A stretch of 64,000 bases of DNA from JAWLHJ01 sp039587535. Lineage in GTDB: Bacteria; Gemmatimonadota; Gemmatimonadetes; Longimicrobiales; Gaopeijiaceae. The stretch is taken from contig JBDHIF010000006.1 of NCBI GenBank assembly GCA_039587535.1, positions 1-64,000 on the forward strand. Direction: 5' to 3'. Every line of letters begins with the position of its first letter. The first letter of the stretch is position 1. Below are positions 9,182 to 17,087 of the stretch, piece after piece. The notes under the pieces are model-generated. The model worked only from the letters and a program-made list of their open reading frames with translations. It was not told the DNA's origin and did no database searches. The translations under genes were made by a program, and so were the position numbers.

Positions 9182-9481
9182 ATGGTGGTAACGGAGAAGG
9201 ATATCGAGAAGGCGCTGAAGGGCGTGAAGGACCCTGAGCTGGGCATCGATCTCGTGGTCCTGGGCCTCATCTACGACATCGAGGTGGACGGGGCTGACGT
9301 GAAGATGGTCATGTCGCTCACTTCGCCGATGTGCCCCGTGGCGGGCGAGATCGTCGAGCAGGCCAAGGATGCGATCCTGTCGGTCGAAGGGGTGGGGGAC
9401 GTGGATGTCGACTTGACCTTCGACCCGCCCTGGACACCGGAGCGGATGAATCCGCTCGTCAGGTCCTCTTTGGGGCTGTGA
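9182..9481 (+). CDS. DUF59/MIP18-family iron-sulfur assembly factor (SufT-like)
   Basis: 99 residues. DPELGIDLVVLGLIYDI and the reactive SPMCPVAGEI segment (Cys51) define the MIP18/SufT/PaaD family, which helps mature Fe-S or diiron proteins. The ATG at 9182 follows AGAGGAAGG directly, so I prefer it to the in-frame ATG 30 bases upstream. It lies 107 bases before a paaA-like gene and is the first of two DUF59 proteins in the area (the second is at 10552). It may serve the epoxidase operon or general Fe-S maturation. Confidence 0.87.
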   Translation: MVVTEKDIEKALKGVKDPELGIDLVVLGLIYDIEVDGADVKMVMSLTSPMCPVAGEIVEQAKDAILSVEGVGDVDVDLTFDPPWTPERMNPLVRSSLGL

Positions 9482-9520
9482 CCGTGCCCGGGAACGGGAC
9501 GGTGTTGCCTCGAGGCCATT

Positions 9521-9573
9521 TGTGACGCACATTCATATCACACTCTTTCGTCTGTCGAGATGAAAGTGTCATA
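9521..9573. promoter_or_regulatory. Dyad-rich, AT-rich leader before the paaA-like gene (candidate operator)
   Basis: Two overlapping symmetries stand in an AT-rich patch just upstream of the epoxidase operon. TGTGA (9521-9525) and TCACA (9538-9542) are inverted with a 12-base spacer. TATCACAC (9536-9543) pairs imperfectly with GTGTCATA (9566-9573), with TTTC/GAAA arms inside. The spacing does not fit a CRP site (6 bases). A PaaR/PaaX-type or other ligand-responsive repressor is possible but no regulator gene is adjacent. Confidence 0.4.
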
Positions 9574-9588
9574 CCAGAGAGGGCGAAC

Positions 9589-10539
9589 ATGACCCGGTTC
9601 ACTGATGAAGAGCTGATCGGCAAAGTCCAGAACGGATATATCGTCGAGACCCCCGAGGAGATGACGGAGGGCTACAAGAAGGCGCTGAAGGTGCAGCTGA
9701 CCGTCCAGGCCGACACGGAGCTCATGAGTGCTCCTTCGTATTGGATGGCCGCACGGTATGCCCCGTCGAACAACACGCAGGTCGCCGCGCACGCCATTAT
9801 CCAGGACGAGCTCGCCCACGCGAACATCGCCTACCGGCTGCTCGAGGACCTGGGCGAGTCCAAGGAGCAGCTCGTGTACGGTCGGGAACCCCACGAGTTC
9901 AAGCATCCCTACGGGTTCGACCAGCCGCTCGACAACTGGGCCGAGCTCGTCGTGGCTACGGGCTTCTTCGACCGGGCGGGAATCACGCTGCTTACGGACG
10001 TGCACGAGAATACTTCGTACGGTCCCCTCAAGCGCGCCCTGGTGAAGATCGGCATGGAGGAGACGTTCCACCTCCGCCACGGCGAGGTCTGGATGCGACG
10101 TCTGTCCAAGGCCGGCGGTGAGGCTCGGGAGCTCGTGCAGCAGGCCGTCGACTGGATGTTCCCGATGACGATCGAGTGGTTCGGCCTTCCGGACGAGATG
10201 AAGCGCCACTCCGGCCAGCTCGACTACAAGCTGAAGGGACTCACCAACGATCAGCTGCGCCAGGTGTGGATGGCTTCCACGGTGCCGCTGTGCCAGGAGC
10301 TCGGCTTGGACGCGCCCGCGCACTGGGACGCCGAGCGGGGCGAGTATGTGCTCGACTACCCGTTCCCCTGCCAGTACAGCGAGGAGGAGAAGCGCTGGCT
10401 GTTCGAGGAAGGCGAGATCTCTTGGGATACCGTGTTCGAGCGGTGGAAGGGGCGCGGTCCCATGAACGAGATCTACGTCGAATCCATCCAGCGGTCGCGT
10501 GGCGACGTGGACCGGTGGCTCAACGGCCGAGCTGCCTGA
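9589..10539 (+). CDS. paaA: Phenylacetyl-CoA 1,2-epoxidase subunit A-like diiron protein
   Basis: Catalytic, ferritin-like diiron subunit of a ring-epoxidising monooxygenase of the phenylacetate type. 316 residues, close to the family length. Probable ligands are E44 (ADTELMSAPSY), the pair E74-x2-H77 (QDELAHANIAYRLL), E119 and E158-x2-H161 (MEETFHLRHGE). The DELAH motif differs from the DEAGH of classical PaaA, so the substrate may not be phenylacetyl-CoA. An AGAGAGGGCG sequence precedes the ATG. The genes behind it (10552, 10997, 11218, 12012) are closely spaced and form an operon. Confidence 0.82.
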   Translation: MTRFTDEELIGKVQNGYIVETPEEMTEGYKKALKVQLTVQADTELMSAPSYWMAARYAPSNNTQVAAHAIIQDELAHANIAYRLLEDLGESKEQLVYGREPHEFKHPYGFDQPLDNWAELVVATGFFDRAGITLLTDVHENTSYGPLKRALVKIGMEETFHLRHGEVWMRRLSKAGGEARELVQQAVDWMFPMTIEWFGLPDEMKRHSGQLDYKLKGLTNDQLRQVWMASTVPLCQELGLDAPAHWDAERGEYVLDYPFPCQYSEEEKRWLFEEGEISWDTVFERWKGRGPMNEIYVESIQRSRGDVDRWLNGRAA

Positions 10540-10551
10540 GGCGACCGGGCC

Positions 10552-10977
10552 ATGGCCATTACCCTTCCGCTCGCGCCAGAGCGTGACGCTGGTCTCCCGT
10601 TGGCGGTGACGTCACATAAGAGCGGTGGCCGCGACCAGTGGACCGGTCCGCTCGCCGAGACGCCCGACGACCCCCTTCAGGCGACGTGGGATGCCCTCCG
10701 CGAGGTGCTCGACCCGGAGATGCCCATCAGCCTCGTGGATCTGGGGCTGATCTACGGCTTGGCGCTGGAGGACGGCGTGGTGGAGATCCAGTTGACGTTC
10801 ACCGCCACGGCGTGTCCCTGCATGGAGTTCATTCGAGAGGACATCCGAGACCGCCTCGAGCCCGAGCCCTGGATCGAGCGGGTGGAGATCGAGGAAGTCT
10901 GGAGTCCGCCTTGGACTACGGAGATGATTACCCCTGAAGGCCGGGCAAAGCTGAAGAAGTTCGGCGTGACGGCCTGA
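10552..10977 (+). CDS. paaD: PaaD-like DUF59 protein lacking the C-terminal zinc ribbon
   Basis: 141 residues. After a variable N-terminal stretch of about 40 residues comes the MIP18 domain: VLDPEMPISLVDLGLIYGL and TATACPCMEFIRE, with Cys88 and Cys90. PaaD is needed to mature the PaaABC(E) monooxygenase. In characterised PaaD/PaaJ proteins a CxxC...CxxC zinc ribbon follows this domain in the same chain; here the protein ends GRAKLKKFGVTA soon after it, and a matching ribbon is encoded separately at 12012. It begins 12 bases after the paaA stop. Confidence 0.83.
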   Translation: MAITLPLAPERDAGLPLAVTSHKSGGRDQWTGPLAETPDDPLQATWDALREVLDPEMPISLVDLGLIYGLALEDGVVEIQLTFTATACPCMEFIREDIRDRLEPEPWIERVEIEEVWSPPWTTEMITPEGRAKLKKFGVTA

Positions 10978-10996
10978 CACGAGAGACGAGAAACCC

Positions 10997-11221
10997 ATGC
11001 TCGAAATCACCTACGACGTATTCGCCCGCAAAGAGCGGGGGGATCCGCTCCAGCACATCGGTTACGTCGACGCGCTGGACGACGAAACCGCCAGAGTCTA
11101 CGCCTGGACCACCTACTCCGAGCAGACCTGGTTCGAGATGTGTGTCGTGCCCCGGTCCGAGATCATCCCGGTCAACCACATCGAGGGCCCCTTCGTGAAG
11201 GCCCGCGGAGGTGCAGCGTGA
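10997..11221 (+). CDS. paaB: Phenylacetyl-CoA epoxidase subunit B-like
   Basis: Small subunit of the epoxidase complex, which bridges PaaAC units. 74 residues; the start MLEITYDVFARKERGDPLQH and the middle YSEQTWFEMCVVPR match the PaaB family, though it is shorter than the roughly 95-residue enterobacterial protein. A GAGA-rich site (GACGAGAAA) lies just before the ATG. Its TGA overlaps the GTG start of the next gene by 3 bases (GTGA), implying translational coupling with the PaaC-like subunit. Confidence 0.8.
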   Translation: MLEITYDVFARKERGDPLQHIGYVDALDDETARVYAWTTYSEQTWFEMCVVPRSEIIPVNHIEGPFVKARGGAA

Positions 11222-12015
11222 CAACCCCGAACGTGCTCGACCTCCCTTCTCTGGACGCCGATACCCGTGCTGCGCTGCAACGGCACATCCTTCGCTTGGC
11301 GGACAGCAAGCGGCTCATGGGAATCCGGTACTCGGACTGGAATCTGGGCGCACCAACCGTCGAGACTGGGATCGCCATGTCCTCCATGACGCAAGATGAG
11401 TGGGGTCATGCCCGACTCCTCTACGCCATGCTCAAGGAGCTGGATCTGGACCCGATGGCTGCGGAGCACGAGCGGCCGGCGGACGCCTACGGCAACGTCG
11501 GCTCTCTGGACAGTCAGTTCCCGGATTGGGCTGCTACCGTGGCAGGAATCGTCATCGTGGATGGAGTTCTGCGCGCCCAGCTCGCTGCCTTCTCGAGGGG
11601 CTCCTTCGAGCCAGCGCAGACGCGCTGCGCGAAGATGATCTCCGAAGAGGAATTCCATACCAGCCTGGGGAATGCCTGGTACCGGCGTTTGGCGGCGTCC
11701 TCCGAGGAGGCTCAGCAGCTGCTTCGGGATGCTACGGACCGGTTCCTCCCCGTGGCCCTGGCTTGGCTGGGAACCGATGACGCAGCCACGCGTCTCCTGG
11801 TCGAGGCCGGAGTGACCGACTCCGGCGCAGACCTTCTCGCGTCGTTCAAGGACGCCGTGCGCGACGTTCTTGCCAGCGGAGGCGTGGACGTAGATACGGT
11901 GCAGCCGGCATCCGCGAGCTGGGATGAAGCCCGGGGCCGGGGACCGGGGCATCCGGACGACGATACGGTGGAGCGGGCGCGCGGAGACCGAAATCGCTCG
12001 TTACTCGTCGAGTGA
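11218..12015 (+). CDS. paaC: Phenylacetyl-CoA epoxidase subunit C-like ferritin-fold protein
   Basis: 265 residues. Structural partner of PaaA with the same fold. ExxH appears twice (DEWGHARLLYA with E61/H64; SEEEFHTSLGN), and a further Glu lies at residue 49, so ligand residues look retained; whether the subunit binds iron cannot be settled here. The start is GTG 11218, overlapping the paaB stop; the frame is open 26 codons further upstream but that region is the paaB gene. It ends in GTGA, overlapping the zinc-ribbon gene at 12012. Confidence 0.82.
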   Translation: MTTPNVLDLPSLDADTRAALQRHILRLADSKRLMGIRYSDWNLGAPTVETGIAMSSMTQDEWGHARLLYAMLKELDLDPMAAEHERPADAYGNVGSLDSQFPDWAATVAGIVIVDGVLRAQLAAFSRGSFEPAQTRCAKMISEEEFHTSLGNAWYRRLAASSEEAQQLLRDATDRFLPVALAWLGTDDAATRLLVEAGVTDSGADLLASFKDAVRDVLASGGVDVDTVQPASASWDEARGRGPGHPDDDTVERARGDRNRSLLVE

Positions 12016-12266
12016 GCGCCGACCGAAGCTCGGGAGCGCCTCCGTTTCGTGACTCGGGGCTCCCGGAGGGTGCTCAGGGGCGGTCCGGAAACGTAGGGGA
12101 GCGTCAGGAGGAGCTGCCGGACTCCATGCCCGAGTCTCCGCCTTGCGCGTTCTGTGAGGGTAGCGAGACTGAGATCATGAACGCGTTCGGGTCGCACGCG
12201 TCCGTAAGCACCTATTGGTGCCGCGCCTGCAGGAGCCCGTTCGAGATCATGCGCTGGAGGCGCTGA
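12012..12266 (+). CDS. Stand-alone PaaD-type zinc ribbon protein
   Basis: 84 residues (or 46 if translation starts at the ATG at 12126, which follows AGGAGGAG by 12 bases). The C-terminal half holds C45-x2-C48, then FGSHASVSTYWCRACRSPFE with C70-x2-C73. The spacing and the FGS...YWCRAC...PFE pattern match the ribbon that ends canonical PaaD proteins. The first 38 residues are low-complexity and may not be translated. The GTG at 12012 overlaps the PaaC stop. I infer that it completes the split PaaD from 10552. Confidence 0.72.
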   Translation: MSADRSSGAPPFRDSGLPEGAQGRSGNVGERQEELPDSMPESPPCAFCEGSETEIMNAFGSHASVSTYWCRACRSPFEIMRWRR

Positions 12267-12276
12267 AGGCGGGCGA

Positions 12277-12792
12277 TCAGCCCTCCACCAGCTCGACGTC
12301 CTCCAGGAAGTCTCTGAGGGGGTTCGCCACGGCGACCGCTCGCTCTCGGATGGCATCGGTGAGCCCCTCGCGCTGCGCGCCGCCACCGGTGAGATGGCGG
12401 GAGACCGCTTGTCCCAGGTGTCTGTCCGACTGGGCGGCGGCCTGGTGGTACTCTGCGTAGCGCGTGCTCACCCGCTGCTCGAACAGCGGAATCTGCGCCT
12501 CGGGCGTACCATGCTCGACCATGTCTTCGAACACGGCGCGGTGCATCGCGTCCAGGCCCTGTCGGATGAGCTCGTCGGGTGCGCGACGCAAGAATGCGAG
12601 TTGCGCTCCCCGGGTGTGAGCCCACATGAAGAAGACGAGCGCTTCCTCGGTTGTGCGATGCGCGCTACCATCGTCGTCATACAGGGTGTCGATATCCGGG
12701 AGGGGCGTCTCGACGTCCTCCTGGGAGACGAAGTCGGAGAAGCTCTCCCAGACCAGTCGGGCGAGATTGTCCCCGAGCTCGCTTGGGGTCAT
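12277..12792 (-). CDS. Hypothetical helical protein
   Basis: 171 residues from the ATG at 12792; the frame stays open upstream to a TTG at 12903, which would add 37 residues. I do not recognise the family. The sequence looks mainly alpha-helical, with an acidic segment (DIDTLYDDDGSAHR) and an aromatic-rich helix (ALVFFMWAHTRGAQLAFLRR). No signal peptide or membrane span is evident. It is convergent with the epoxidase operon, 10 bases from the zinc-ribbon stop, and divergent from the lipoprotein gene at 12904. No clear ribosome-binding site marks either start. Confidence 0.6.
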   Translation of the reverse strand: MTPSELGDNLARLVWESFSDFVSQEDVETPLPDIDTLYDDDGSAHRTTEEALVFFMWAHTRGAQLAFLRRAPDELIRQGLDAMHRAVFEDMVEHGTPEAQIPLFEQRVSTRYAEYHQAAAQSDRHLGQAVSRHLTGGGAQREGLTDAIRERAVAVANPLRDFLEDVELVEG

Positions 12793-12903
12793 CGTGTGCG
12801 GGGCTCGAAACTCACGTGTATCGTCGGTAAGCGTGCTCTGCACGTGCAGGTTCCATCGGTTGCAGGGTTCAAGTTCTCCCCAATTCCGGACCAAGGACAC
12901 CAA

Positions 12904-13644
12904 GTGTCAAGGTTATCGATTCGAAAAACCCGCTCGGCTGCGCCGGCCAAACGCCGTCTGAATCGCGATGTGGTGCGTCAGCGCTGCCTTCTCGGCACCC
13001 TCGTGGCTGCTGCCGCCGTCTCCGGCTGCGCCGTGGCGAATCCGGAGATTTCGCCACCCAGGCCCATCATCGTGTACTCGGGAGAGCGCCTCACCCCGAG
13101 TCACGAGCGGATGAAGGAAGTGAACGACTGGGTGACCCGCGAGCAGCAGAATATCGTCGAGGACCCCAGCTTCTGGGTCATCGGCGAGCCGGTGACCGAG
13201 GAGGTCTACCCCTGGGATGGACTCCGGCTGTCCAACGACTCCGTGTGGGTGGAGATCGACATCAGCGCTCCGGACACGCGCCTGATCTACGAGATCTACG
13301 GCCACCTTCATCTGATGAGCGCGATGGGCCGTCAGGAGGAATGGCTACCCGAGGCTCCGGAGGCCGTCGGATATGAGCTGGAACGGGCCATCCTGGAGCG
13401 ATGCGCCGACGCGTGGCTGCTGGGACGCTCGACCTTCGATACGGCTCCCTACGCACCCTTGGACGAGCTGATGTACGCCGCTGACGCCGGGTACCTCGAC
13501 GCCTTCATCTTTACGGCGCGACCCGACGAGTTTGCATCGTCGCGGGCCGAATGGGCCCGGGCGAATCCGGACCAGGCGGGCGCCTATCGGGAATGGTTTC
13601 TCGACACGTTCAATCGGGAGCCACCGGGCCTGCGCTCTGATTGA
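12904..13644 (+). CDS. Hypothetical lipoprotein
   Basis: 246 residues from GTG 12904, which follows AAGGA by six bases; GTG at 12970 or 12973 would give a shorter n-region. The hydrophobic stretch LLGTLVAAAAVSGC ends in a lipobox cysteine (residue 42 from the longer start). The mature part is acidic and contains DSVWVEIDISAPDTRLIYEIYGHLHLM and a C-terminal FLDTFNREPPG. I recognise no domain. It is probably lipid-anchored in the envelope; function unknown. Confidence 0.6.
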   Translation: MSRLSIRKTRSAAPAKRRLNRDVVRQRCLLGTLVAAAAVSGCAVANPEISPPRPIIVYSGERLTPSHERMKEVNDWVTREQQNIVEDPSFWVIGEPVTEEVYPWDGLRLSNDSVWVEIDISAPDTRLIYEIYGHLHLMSAMGRQEEWLPEAPEAVGYELERAILERCADAWLLGRSTFDTAPYAPLDELMYAADAGYLDAFIFTARPDEFASSRAEWARANPDQAGAYREWFLDTFNREPPGLRSD

Positions 13645-13697
13645 TACGGGTATGCGTGGGCGTCGACCGACCGGGGGCTGCCGCCGAATGGATCCGG

Positions 13698-14015
13698 TTA
13701 GGCCGGACGCACTTCCCACTGCAAGTCCACGGGACCTTCGTCGTCCAACTCTCGGACTTGGACGTCCACGCGGCCGGTTCGGGCCAGCCGTTCATCGGTG
13801 GGCTTGCCGCCGAACACCGCGAATCCCTCGACACGGACCCGGCAGCGGGCCCCGTCTGGGGATTCGGCGATCAACTCGCGCCCCTTGAGAGACTTCACGG
13901 AAGGCGCGTCTCCTGAATGGAGCCTGAGCCGAAGAATCCGGCCGGTGTGCGGCGCGTCCATCGCGTCGAGCACGCGAAACACGACACCCTTACCGGTACT
14001 GGTCGTAGCAGACAT
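13698..14015 (-). CDS. Small hypothetical protein
   Basis: 105 residues, ATG start at 14015. No signal peptide or known motif. It has a basic centre (SVKSLKGRELIAESPDGARCRVRVEGFAVFGGKP) and an acidic end, and looks like a small beta-rich protein. It lies only 18 bases from the divergent decarboxylase start. Codon use (GC at third positions) agrees with neighbours, supporting real coding, but the function is unknown. Confidence 0.55.
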   Translation of the reverse strand: MSATTSTGKGVVFRVLDAMDAPHTGRILRLRLHSGDAPSVKSLKGRELIAESPDGARCRVRVEGFAVFGGKPTDERLARTGRVDVQVRELDDEGPVDLQWEVRPA

Positions 14016-14033
14016 GACGGGAAGATTACCCCC

Positions 14034-15482
14034 ATGAACGCATCCTGGGAAGGCAGGCAGCCGTCCGAGCTTTCATTGTCCCGAGAGCGCATGGTCCAGC
14101 TCGCCGCCCGAGTAGCGGAACTCACTGCTGCGCGTTTGAGCGACCTTCCGGCAGAAGCGGCGTGGAAGGGTGCGGCCCGAGCGGAGCTCGAGCCCAAGAT
14201 CGCCGGTCCGCCGCCCGAAGTGGGCACTGAACCAGAGGAGATCGTGGACCGGGTGGTGCGAGACGTTCTTCCCTATGCGGCGCGGGTCGACCACCCGCGC
14301 TTCTTCGCCTTTGTCCCCTCCTCCGCCACGTGGCCGGGCGTGCTGGCCGACTTCCTGGGTGCAGGGTACAACGTCTTCCAGGGAACCTGGCTGGGTTCCA
14401 GCGGCCCGAGCACGGTCGAGCTCACCGTGATCGATTGGTTCCGGCAGTGGATCGGATACGGTGAAGGGGCCGGCGGGCTGTTCACCAGCGGGGGATCGGC
14501 GGCCAGCCTGGACGCATTCGTGGCCGCCCGCGAAGCCGCCGGAGCTCCGGAGTGGCCCACGGTCTACATGAGCGACCAGAGCCACACGGCGCTGGTGCGC
14601 GCCGCACGCATCGTCGGCATACGGCCCGAGCACATCCGAATGATTCCGTCAGGGGACGACTTCCGCTTGGACGTGGAGGCACTTCGCCGGAGGGTGCGAG
14701 AAGACGCCGAGGCGGGCCTTCACCCCATCGCGATCTGTGCCAACGCGGGCACGACCAACACCGGTTCCGTGGACCCCATCGACGCGATCGCGGACGTGGC
14801 GGAGGAGACGCAGACGTGGCTCCATGTCGATGGCGCGTACGGAGGCTTCGCGGTACTGACGAACCGTGGCCAGGAGGCGTTTCGCGGCCTTCACCGTGCC
14901 GATTCCATAGCCATGGATGCGCACAAGTGGTTGTATCAGCCGTTCGAGGCTGGCTGTCTCTTGGTACGCGATCTCGAGACGCTGGATCGGGCGTTCTCCG
15001 TCCGGCCCGAATACCTACAGGACGCGGACTGGGGGTCTGAGAATCCCAACTTCGCGGACCGCGGCCTTCAGCTCACGCGGTCTTTCCGCGCCTTGAAGGT
15101 GTGGATGTCCGTTCAGACGTTTGGCCTGGGCGCCTTCCGGCGAGCCATCGACCAAACGCTTGATCTTGCGGAACAGGCGGAGTCGTACGTCCGGGCTTCC
15201 GATGTGCTAGAGCTGGCCAACCCGGCCTCCTTGGGCGTGGTTTGCTTCCGGATTCGTGCACCGGGCGGGATGGCTGTCGGTGACGCGGAGCGGCTGAACG
15301 AGCAAGCTCAAGCCCACGTAGTCTCGTCGGGGTTCGCCATGATGTCTTCCACGCGCCTGAGGGGTGCCTATGCGCTTCGATTCTGTATCCTGAATCACAC
15401 GACCACCTGGGAAGATGTTCGCGAGACCTTGCAGCGCCTGGAAGACGCCGGGCGGGCCTTGCTGGCGGAGGTTGACGGATGA
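14034..15482 (+). CDS. Pyridoxal-dependent aromatic-L-amino-acid decarboxylase family protein
   Basis: 482 residues, group II decarboxylase fold. H184 (SDQSH) stacks on the cofactor, D266 lies in HVDGAYGG, and the PLP lysine is K298 in MDAHKWLYQPFEAG, the pattern of aromatic amino acid (DOPA/tryptophan/tyrosine) decarboxylases rather than glutamate decarboxylase. The exact substrate cannot be read from the sequence. The ATG at 14034 is the first sensible start; the frame is open upstream into the divergent gene. The stop overlaps the next ATG (ATGA), so the CPBP protease is translationally coupled. Confidence 0.88.
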   Translation: MNASWEGRQPSELSLSRERMVQLAARVAELTAARLSDLPAEAAWKGAARAELEPKIAGPPPEVGTEPEEIVDRVVRDVLPYAARVDHPRFFAFVPSSATWPGVLADFLGAGYNVFQGTWLGSSGPSTVELTVIDWFRQWIGYGEGAGGLFTSGGSAASLDAFVAAREAAGAPEWPTVYMSDQSHTALVRAARIVGIRPEHIRMIPSGDDFRLDVEALRRRVREDAEAGLHPIAICANAGTTNTGSVDPIDAIADVAEETQTWLHVDGAYGGFAVLTNRGQEAFRGLHRADSIAMDAHKWLYQPFEAGCLLVRDLETLDRAFSVRPEYLQDADWGSENPNFADRGLQLTRSFRALKVWMSVQTFGLGAFRRAIDQTLDLAEQAESYVRASDVLELANPASLGVVCFRIRAPGGMAVGDAERLNEQAQAHVVSSGFAMMSSTRLRGAYALRFCILNHTTTWEDVRETLQRLEDAGRALLAEVDG

Positions 15483-16246
15483 CGGAACGAGCGGCTGAAA
15501 CCGCGGAAGCAGGCATCGGGACGGGAGCCCGCTGGACAGGCCTGGTTGCGGCCGGGGTCGTAGGCGTCGCGCTCTACCTCGTGGGAGGAGTGAGGCTGCT
15601 CGATGTGATCCTGCTCACGCTCATGCTGGTGGTCCTGCCCGCACTCGCCGTGGCCCAAGCCGCAGTACTGGACCGGGTGCCATTCCACCGCTTGTCTGCG
15701 TACTGGAGCTCCATCGCCACGCTCTGGGTCCTTGGCGCTACTGCCTGGCTGGTAGGGACGAGGGACGGCGGTCTGGAGGCGATTGGGCTGCTTCCGCTCC
15801 CGTTCGTGCCTCTGCTCGGCTGGACCGTGGGACTCACCGCCGCCGGGCTGGGCGTGATGCTGGTCTCCCGGGTGGTGGGTCGGGCCGTCGGCATACGTGA
15901 ACGGGCCATTCTCGGACGGCTGCTGCCGCGCTCGCCTCAGGAGAAGAGGGTCTTTGCCGTCCTGTCGGTCGCGGCTGGCGTGGGTGAGGAGCTGGCGTTT
16001 CGCGGCTATGCCATCCCGGTGTTGGCGGTGGCGGTGGGTCTGCCTTGGAGCGTGGCTCTGACATCGGTGACCTTCGGTGTTCTCCATGCGTACCAGGGCC
16101 GCATCGGTATGCTGCGAACTGGGGTCATGGGCGTAGTGCTGGCTCTTGGGATGCTCGGGTCCGGGAGTCTCGTGCCCGTGATCCTCGCGCATGTCCTCGT
16201 GGATCTCGTCGGTGGACTGGTCCTCGCCGATCAGTTCATGGAGTAG
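15479..16246 (+). CDS. CPBP-family intramembrane glutamic endopeptidase
   Basis: 255 residues with about seven hydrophobic segments. The three CPBP (Abi/Rce1-like) motifs are visible: E170-E171-x3-R175 in GVGEELAFRG, F-x3-H in FGVLHAYQG, and H-x3-D in ILAHVLVDLVGG. These form the membrane-embedded active site. Such proteases process prenylated or small peptides; the target is unknown. Its ATG overlaps the decarboxylase stop by one base beyond ATGA. Confidence 0.88.
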   Translation: MTERAAETAEAGIGTGARWTGLVAAGVVGVALYLVGGVRLLDVILLTLMLVVLPALAVAQAAVLDRVPFHRLSAYWSSIATLWVLGATAWLVGTRDGGLEAIGLLPLPFVPLLGWTVGLTAAGLGVMLVSRVVGRAVGIRERAILGRLLPRSPQEKRVFAVLSVAAGVGEELAFRGYAIPVLAVAVGLPWSVALTSVTFGVLHAYQGRIGMLRTGVMGVVLALGMLGSGSLVPVILAHVLVDLVGGLVLADQFME

Positions 16247-16327
16247 GCACTTGCCGGAACGCCCTTCAGGCGCGAAGGGTAGAATGTCAGGACCGTGAAA
16301 GGCGGCAGCCTGCGCAGGAAGGGAACC

Positions 16328-16750
16328 GTGATCCTCCAATTCAACTTCGAAGAGTTGACCGCCCTCAAGGCAGGGGCGAACGGCTTGCTCCGAGAGGGCG
16401 CGCCAGAGGGTGTTTCTGTGCTCGCGCCTCCGGAGGAGCGTGCGCGGGTGGAGTCGCTCGTGTCGCGTTTGGACGGCGACGTCTCCCTGGAATCGCTTTC
16501 GGAGGTTCAGGAGGTGCGAGGGGCCATCGATGCGATCGTCGCCTGGCTGCGCCAGGAGATGGAGTCCAACATTTTGATCACTCACGCCGCCGACGAATCG
16601 GCTGTGGCGGCCTACTTCGATTTCGCCCACGCGTTCACGGTCCAGCACCGCGTCTCCGAGATGGCAAGGGAAATGTCGGCGCTCATCGAGCTCATGACGG
16701 GGGCCCCGCCCACCGCCGAGACGGCGCGCGATATCCACTTCGCCGACTGA
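16328..16750 (+). CDS. Hypothetical protein upstream of the sigma-factor operon
   Basis: 140 residues. I chose the GTG at 16328 because AGGAAGGGA ends about 4 bases before it; another GTG at 16295 is in frame. The sequence starts VILQFNFEELTALKAGANGL and is largely helical, rich in Glu and Ala, with a C-terminal FTVQHRVSEMAREMSALIEL helix. No family recognised. The TPR gene, sigma factor and anti-sigma factor follow in tight succession, so it may belong to the same stress-response operon. Confidence 0.65.
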   Translation: MILQFNFEELTALKAGANGLLREGAPEGVSVLAPPEERARVESLVSRLDGDVSLESLSEVQEVRGAIDAIVAWLRQEMESNILITHAADESAVAAYFDFAHAFTVQHRVSEMAREMSALIELMTGAPPTAETARDIHFAD

Positions 16751-16763
16751 ACCTACCCGCTTG

Positions 16764-17087
16764 GTGACCTCCTCAGACGCCCGAGTGCGCTCCCTCGAGC
16801 GTATGCTTGAGAATCGCCCCAGTGACGGCCGGATCCGGTTCGCCCTGGCGGTCGAGTATCTCAACGCCGGTCGGACGGAGCACGGAATCCGGGAACTCAG
16901 CGCCTATCTGGCGGCTTCGGACGATGAGGGTAATGCCTGGGGCCGCTTGGCCTCGGCGCTCTTGGACCTCGGCAGGACGGACGAGGCGAAGGATGCATAT
17001 CGGAAGGGAATCGAAGCTGCTACCCGACATGGTCACCCGACCATGGTGGAGGAATTCGAGGCCGAGCTCGATGGGCTGGACCCGTGA
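16764..17087 (+). CDS. Tetratricopeptide-repeat protein
   Basis: 107 residues from GTG 16764 (a TTG lies one codon earlier). Three degenerate TPR units are visible, for example GRIRFALAVEYLNAGRTEHG and NAWGRLASALLDLGRTDEAK. It is a small protein-protein interaction module. It starts 13 bases after the preceding gene and its stop overlaps the GTG of the sigma factor (GTGA), so it is translationally coupled and perhaps partners that system. Confidence 0.75.
   Translation: MTSSDARVRSLERMLENRPSDGRIRFALAVEYLNAGRTEHGIRELSAYLAASDDEGNAWGRLASALLDLGRTDEAKDAYRKGIEAATRHGHPTMVEEFEAELDGLDP

Noticed and set aside
9521..9542. CRP/FNR-like TGTGA...TCACA site
   Set aside because: The spacer is 12 bases instead of the 6 required by CRP, so only a generic dyad is claimed.
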